From Spirochaetaceae bacterium (lineage in GTDB: Bacteria; Spirochaetota; Spirochaetia; DSM-27196; PWMO01): DNA of 38,902 bases. Under the pieces are notes generated by a model. The model was not told the origin of the DNA, did not search any database, and saw only the letters and a list, made by a program, of their open reading frames with translations. The position numbers and the translations under genes were made by a program. Location: positions 1-38,902 of the forward strand of contig RECP01000093.1 in the NCBI GenBank assembly GCA_007693945.1. The letters run 5' to 3'. The number at the start of each line of letters is the position of its first letter. The stretch's first letter is position 1. Shown here piece by piece: positions 36,037 to 38,902 of this stretch.

Positions 36037-36876
36037 GTGAATCGCATACTCGCCTGGGAGCAACTCTCCCAACAGGTCTTTCGTATCCGGATCGAGGCTC
36101 CGCTGATTGCCGAAGAACGGCAGCCCGGCCAGTTTGTGATCCTTCAACTCGACACCAGTTACGGTGAACGCATTCCGCTGACAATCGCCGATGCCGACCC
36201 GCACATGGGATCGATTACCCTGATCTTCCAGGCGGTCGGCCGCACTACCCGGATCCTTTCATCGTATCGTGCAGGTGATCGGATTGAAAACGTACTCGGT
36301 CCGCTGGGGCAGCCGACACATATCCAGAACTTCGGTTCCGTGGTTGCGGTAGGCGGCGGTATCGGCGTTGCGCCGCTGTACCCCATCGTTCAGGCACTGA
36401 AGGGAGCCGGGAACCACCTGACCGTCATCATCGGTGCGCGCACCCGTGATTTGGTGATCCTCGAGAAGGAAATGCGCGCGCTGGCCGACGAGCTGATTGT
36501 CTGCACCGATGACGGCAGCTACGGCCGCAAGGCACTGGTGACTGCTCCGCTGAAGGAACTGTGCACGACGCTCCCCGGTCCTGATCTGGCCGTCGCTATC
36601 GGCCCGCCGATCATGATGAAGTACTGCGCCGAGACCACGCGTCCCTATCACGTTCCCACCGTGGTTTCGCTCAACACCATCATGGTTGATGGAACCGGTA
36701 TGTGCGGCGGTTGTCGCGTCACCGTAGGGAACCAGACCAGGTTCGTCTGCGTCGACGGTCCTGAGTTTGATGGCCATCAGGTCGATTTTGACAACATGCT
36801 CAAGCGCCTCGACGCGTATCGGGAACAGGAGCAGAGCGCGCAACGCAACTGCAGAATTGAGGAGGTGCGCCGATGA
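36037..36876 (+). CDS. ferredoxin-NADP oxidoreductase, FAD/[2Fe-2S] subunit (NfnA/SudB-like)
   Basis: 279 aa. An N-terminal FAD-binding barrel (about 1-95, GERIPLTIAD as flavin motif) precedes an NAD(P)-binding domain beginning with VAVGGGIGVAPLYPI near 103-117, and the C-terminus holds a [2Fe-2S] site formed by MCGGCRVTVG and FVCVDGPEFDGH. This is the PyrK/SudB/NfnA arrangement. The following gene is the matching large subunit, so the pair should exchange electrons between ferredoxin and NAD(P)H; in Nfn proper this is flavin-based bifurcation. GTG 36037 is chosen over upstream in-frame codons because GAGGA lies 8 nt before it and the promoter lies above. Confidence 0.92.
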   Translation: MNRILAWEQLSQQVFRIRIEAPLIAEERQPGQFVILQLDTSYGERIPLTIADADPHMGSITLIFQAVGRTTRILSSYRAGDRIENVLGPLGQPTHIQNFGSVVAVGGGIGVAPLYPIVQALKGAGNHLTVIIGARTRDLVILEKEMRALADELIVCTDDGSYGRKALVTAPLKELCTTLPGPDLAVAIGPPIMMKYCAETTRPYHVPTVVSLNTIMVDGTGMCGGCRVTVGNQTRFVCVDGPEFDGHQVDFDNMLKRLDAYREQEQSAQRNCRIEEVRR

Positions 36877-38357
36877 GTCACCAGACTCCTGACAGACTGC
36901 ACCGGCAGGCGCTCGAAATCCTGGCATCAATCGAGGGGCGCACGCTATCGAAAAAAGAGCGGGCGCAGCTGCCTCAGCAGGCTATGCCGGCTCAGGATCC
37001 TCTTGTACGACGCGCCACGATGTCCGAGGTGACCTACGGCTACAGCGAGGAACAGGCGCGCGTTGAGGCTATGCGCTGTCTGCAATGCCGCAATGCCCCG
37101 TGCATCGCCGGTTGTCCCGTGCGCATCGATATTCCAGGTTTCATACAGGCCATTGAAGAGCGCCGCTATCAGGAGTCGATCGGCATCATCCGGGAATCGA
37201 GCCTGCTGCCGGCGATCTGTGGCCGGGTGTGTCCGCAGGAGAACCAGTGCCAGGCCAATTGCACCGTCGGCAAGCTGCTGAAGGATCCGTTCCAGTCGGT
37301 TTCGATCGGCCGGCTCGAACGCTACGTCGCCGACATTGACCGCCGGGACAGTGGTGGCGGCGTACCATCGGTCAAACCGGAGACCGGCAAACGGGTGGCG
37401 GTAATCGGTAGTGGTCCGGCCAGCATCACGGTGGCTGCCGATCTGCGGCGCGAAGGCCACGCGGTGACTGTTCTGGAAGCGTTCCATCGCCCAGGCGGCG
37501 TGATGATCTACGGTATTCCCGAGTTCCGTCTTCCCAAAGCGATTGTTGATGACGAAATCGACACGCTCAAACGGATGGGTGTAGAGATCAAGACCAACTT
37601 TCTGGTCGGACGTACGCGCAAGCTGCAGGACCTGATCGAAAAGGACGGCTATGACGCCGTTTTCATCGGCACCGGCGCCGGGTTGCCTAAATTCCTCGGA
37701 ATCGAGGGCGAGAACCTGGTCGGTGTCTTCTCGGCAAACGAGTACCTGACGCGCAGCAACATGATGAAAGCCTATGACCGCAGCCGCGCCGACACGCCGA
37801 TCTTTCAGCCGCGAAAGGTCGCGGTGTTCGGCGGCGGGAACGTCGCGATGGACGCTGCGCGAACCGCGGTGCGCCTGGGAGCCGAAACGGTCAACGTCAT
37901 CTATCGCCGCACTCGCACCGAGATGCCGGCCCGCGCCGAAGAGGTTGATCACGCCGAGGAGGAGGGCGTGATCTTTCACTTCCTGCGCAGTCCGAAACGT
38001 ATTCTCGGGGACGAACAGGACCGCGTCATCGGTATCGAGTGCCTTTCGTACGAGCTGGGCGAGCCCGATGAATCGGGACGGAGGCGGCCGGTCGCCATAC
38101 CCGGCAGCGAAAGCAGGATCGAGGTCGACACCGTGCTGGTATCAATCGGTAACGACTCCAACCCGCTGATAACCCGAACCACGCCGCAGTTGCAGGCCAA
38201 CAAATGGGGCAATATCGTGACCGATGAGAACGGAAAAACGTCAATGGAGCGCGTGTATGCGGGCGGAGACATCGTCTTGGGCGCCGCAACGGTAATCCTG
38301 GCAATGGGCGAAGGCCGCACGGCCGCGGCGGCGATACACGCGATGCTCAGTCGTTGA
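36873..38357 (+). CDS. ferredoxin-NADP oxidoreductase large subunit (NfnB/GltD-like)
   Basis: 494 aa. The N-terminal ferredoxin-like domain binds two [4Fe-4S] clusters: CLQCRNAPCIAGCPVRIDIP near 67-86 and CGRVCPQENQCQANC near 112-126. An FAD fold starts with VAVIGSGPAS (the last Gly is Ser here), and an inserted NAD(P) fold has VAVFGGGNVAMDAARTA near 318; the C-terminal AGGDIVLGAATVILAMGEGRTAA closes the FAD site. It is coupled to the small subunit by ATGA. Homologues are often labelled glutamate synthase small subunit (GltA), but no large glutamate synthase subunit is here. Confidence 0.93.
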   Translation: MSHQTPDRLHRQALEILASIEGRTLSKKERAQLPQQAMPAQDPLVRRATMSEVTYGYSEEQARVEAMRCLQCRNAPCIAGCPVRIDIPGFIQAIEERRYQESIGIIRESSLLPAICGRVCPQENQCQANCTVGKLLKDPFQSVSIGRLERYVADIDRRDSGGGVPSVKPETGKRVAVIGSGPASITVAADLRREGHAVTVLEAFHRPGGVMIYGIPEFRLPKAIVDDEIDTLKRMGVEIKTNFLVGRTRKLQDLIEKDGYDAVFIGTGAGLPKFLGIEGENLVGVFSANEYLTRSNMMKAYDRSRADTPIFQPRKVAVFGGGNVAMDAARTAVRLGAETVNVIYRRTRTEMPARAEEVDHAEEEGVIFHFLRSPKRILGDEQDRVIGIECLSYELGEPDESGRRRPVAIPGSESRIEVDTVLVSIGNDSNPLITRTTPQLQANKWGNIVTDENGKTSMERVYAGGDIVLGAATVILAMGEGRTAAAAIHAMLSR

Positions 38358-38388
38358 ACCGCTGAGTCAGTGGCCGCGGGAACGAGGT

Positions 38389-38902
38389 TCAGCGGCCGTA
38401 GCGCGGCGGCTCCAAGCGCGTGTACAGACGGTGCACGGTCTTCTCGATGCGGGCAGCCTCTCCGGTGTAGAGCTGCGTGATGTAGTCGCCGACTTCTTCG
38501 GACGTCAGCCACTCCTCGAGCACTTCACTTCGTCGGGCTCGCGTCTTTATCGGGTGATAGGCCATCAGCGTATGGATGCGGATGTTGGTGGCGTGCGCCT
38601 CCTGCTTCAGAACACGCGACATCATCAACTGGGCAGCAGCCACAATCGAAACCACACCTTCCTCCGGAGCGATCAACTCGGCTGCGCCGCCGTTGACCAT
38701 CACATAGACGCCGCTGTTGCGCTCATGCATGATCGACAGCAGCGCTCGCATGCAGAGGAAATGGGTTGTCAGATTGTTTTGAATCACTCTCTGCCAGTGT
38801 TCAAAAGGCATTCTGTGAAGGCTGTAGCCGTAGTACCAGCCGCCGAGGCAGGCGACACCGAGGTCTACACGCCCGAAACGTTCCAGCAGTTCGGATCGGA
38901 AT
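38389..38902 (-). CDS. SDR-fold protein without catalytic residues (partial)
   Basis: The gene enters from the right edge; 170 codons are visible. The order FGRVDLGVACLGG, FEHWQRVIQNNLTTHFLCMRALLSIM, VYVMVNGGAAELI, AAAQLMMSRVLKQEAHATNIRIHTL follows the central strands and helices of short-chain dehydrogenases. However, the NNAG motif is CLGG, the catalytic serine position is Gly/Asn-like, and the Tyr-x3-Lys dyad is replaced by Ser and Ala. So it probably does not act as a standard oxidoreductase; binding or structural roles are possible. No frameshift is present. It is convergent with the Nfn operon. Confidence 0.8.
   Translation of the reverse strand, partial: FRSELLERFGRVDLGVACLGGWYYGYSLHRMPFEHWQRVIQNNLTTHFLCMRALLSIMHERNSGVYVMVNGGAAELIAPEEGVVSIVAAAQLMMSRVLKQEAHATNIRIHTLMAYHPIKTRARRSEVLEEWLTSEEVGDYITQLYTGEAARIEKTVHRLYTRLEPPRYGR

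Noticed and set aside
36945-37979. Long minus-strand open frame within the NfnB-like gene
   Set aside because: The sense strand carries all iron-sulfur and nucleotide-binding motifs; the antisense product resembles nothing.
38356-38397. Inverted repeat CCGCTGA/TCAGCGG between the Nfn genes and the SDR gene
   Set aside because: Arms are separated by over 20 bases and no T-run follows on either strand, so I did not call a terminator.

Overview
The window is an ordinary, gene-dense chromosomal segment of a bacterium, most likely a free-living member of the Spirochaetota (Spirochaetaceae-like). The best evidence is the first ~52 bases: on the minus strand they are the 5' end of a 16S rRNA whose start carries the GGCGGCGCGTTTTAAG form typical of spirochaetes. 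The DNA is GC-rich and its codon use looks even, and I see no insertion sequence, prophage, CRISPR array, tRNA or sign of recent transfer.

Layout. (1) 1-621, minus: start of a 16S gene and a ~570-bp gene-free leader with two candidate rRNA promoters. (2) 622-3783, minus: riboflavin operon ribD-ribE-ribB-ribH under an FMN riboswitch. (3) 3780-5245: two divergent CDP-alcohol phosphatidyltransferases whose -35 boxes form one 18-bp palindrome. (4) 5242-9814, minus: thrS, an M32 carboxypeptidase, a membrane protein of unknown function and a WGR-like protein. (5) 9821-13530, minus: NagD-like HAD phosphatase, alpha/beta hydrolase and glgX. (6) 13697-14343, plus: HD-domain protein. (7) 14350-17790, minus: yajC-secD-secF, then a terminator. 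(8) 17838-19989, minus: groL with its own terminator, then a 97-aa protein. (9) 20029-22725: an unrecognised 592-aa protein (plus) and birA (minus), convergent. (10) 22726-25294, plus: zwf-opcA. (11) 25278-34746, plus: argR-argC-argB-argD-argG, then a sensor kinase, a REC-kinase hybrid and pgi, almost all with overlapping or nearly touching ends. (12) 34722-35911, minus: a leader ORF, a monoacylglycerol-lipase-like hydrolase and a 35-aa membrane protein. (13) 35976-38357, plus: the two subunits of an NfnAB/SudBA-type ferredoxin-NADP oxidoreductase. (14) 38389 to the edge, minus: partial SDR-fold protein lacking the usual catalytic residues.

Functionally the region combines cofactor synthesis (riboflavin, protein biotinylation), arginine synthesis, NADPH and redox supply (zwf/opcA, Nfn), sugar-phosphate and glycogen use (pgi, glgX), phospholipid head-group transfer, protein export (yajC/secDF) and folding (groL). 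I did not find a clearly new multi-gene system. The most notable signals are promoter geometries that predict leaderless or nearly leaderless mRNAs for several genes, compact divergent promoters, a two-component pair without an output domain inside the arg-pgi cluster, and two very small ORFs with strong ribosome binding sites around the lipase gene. All functional calls come from reading motifs by eye; no database search was run.
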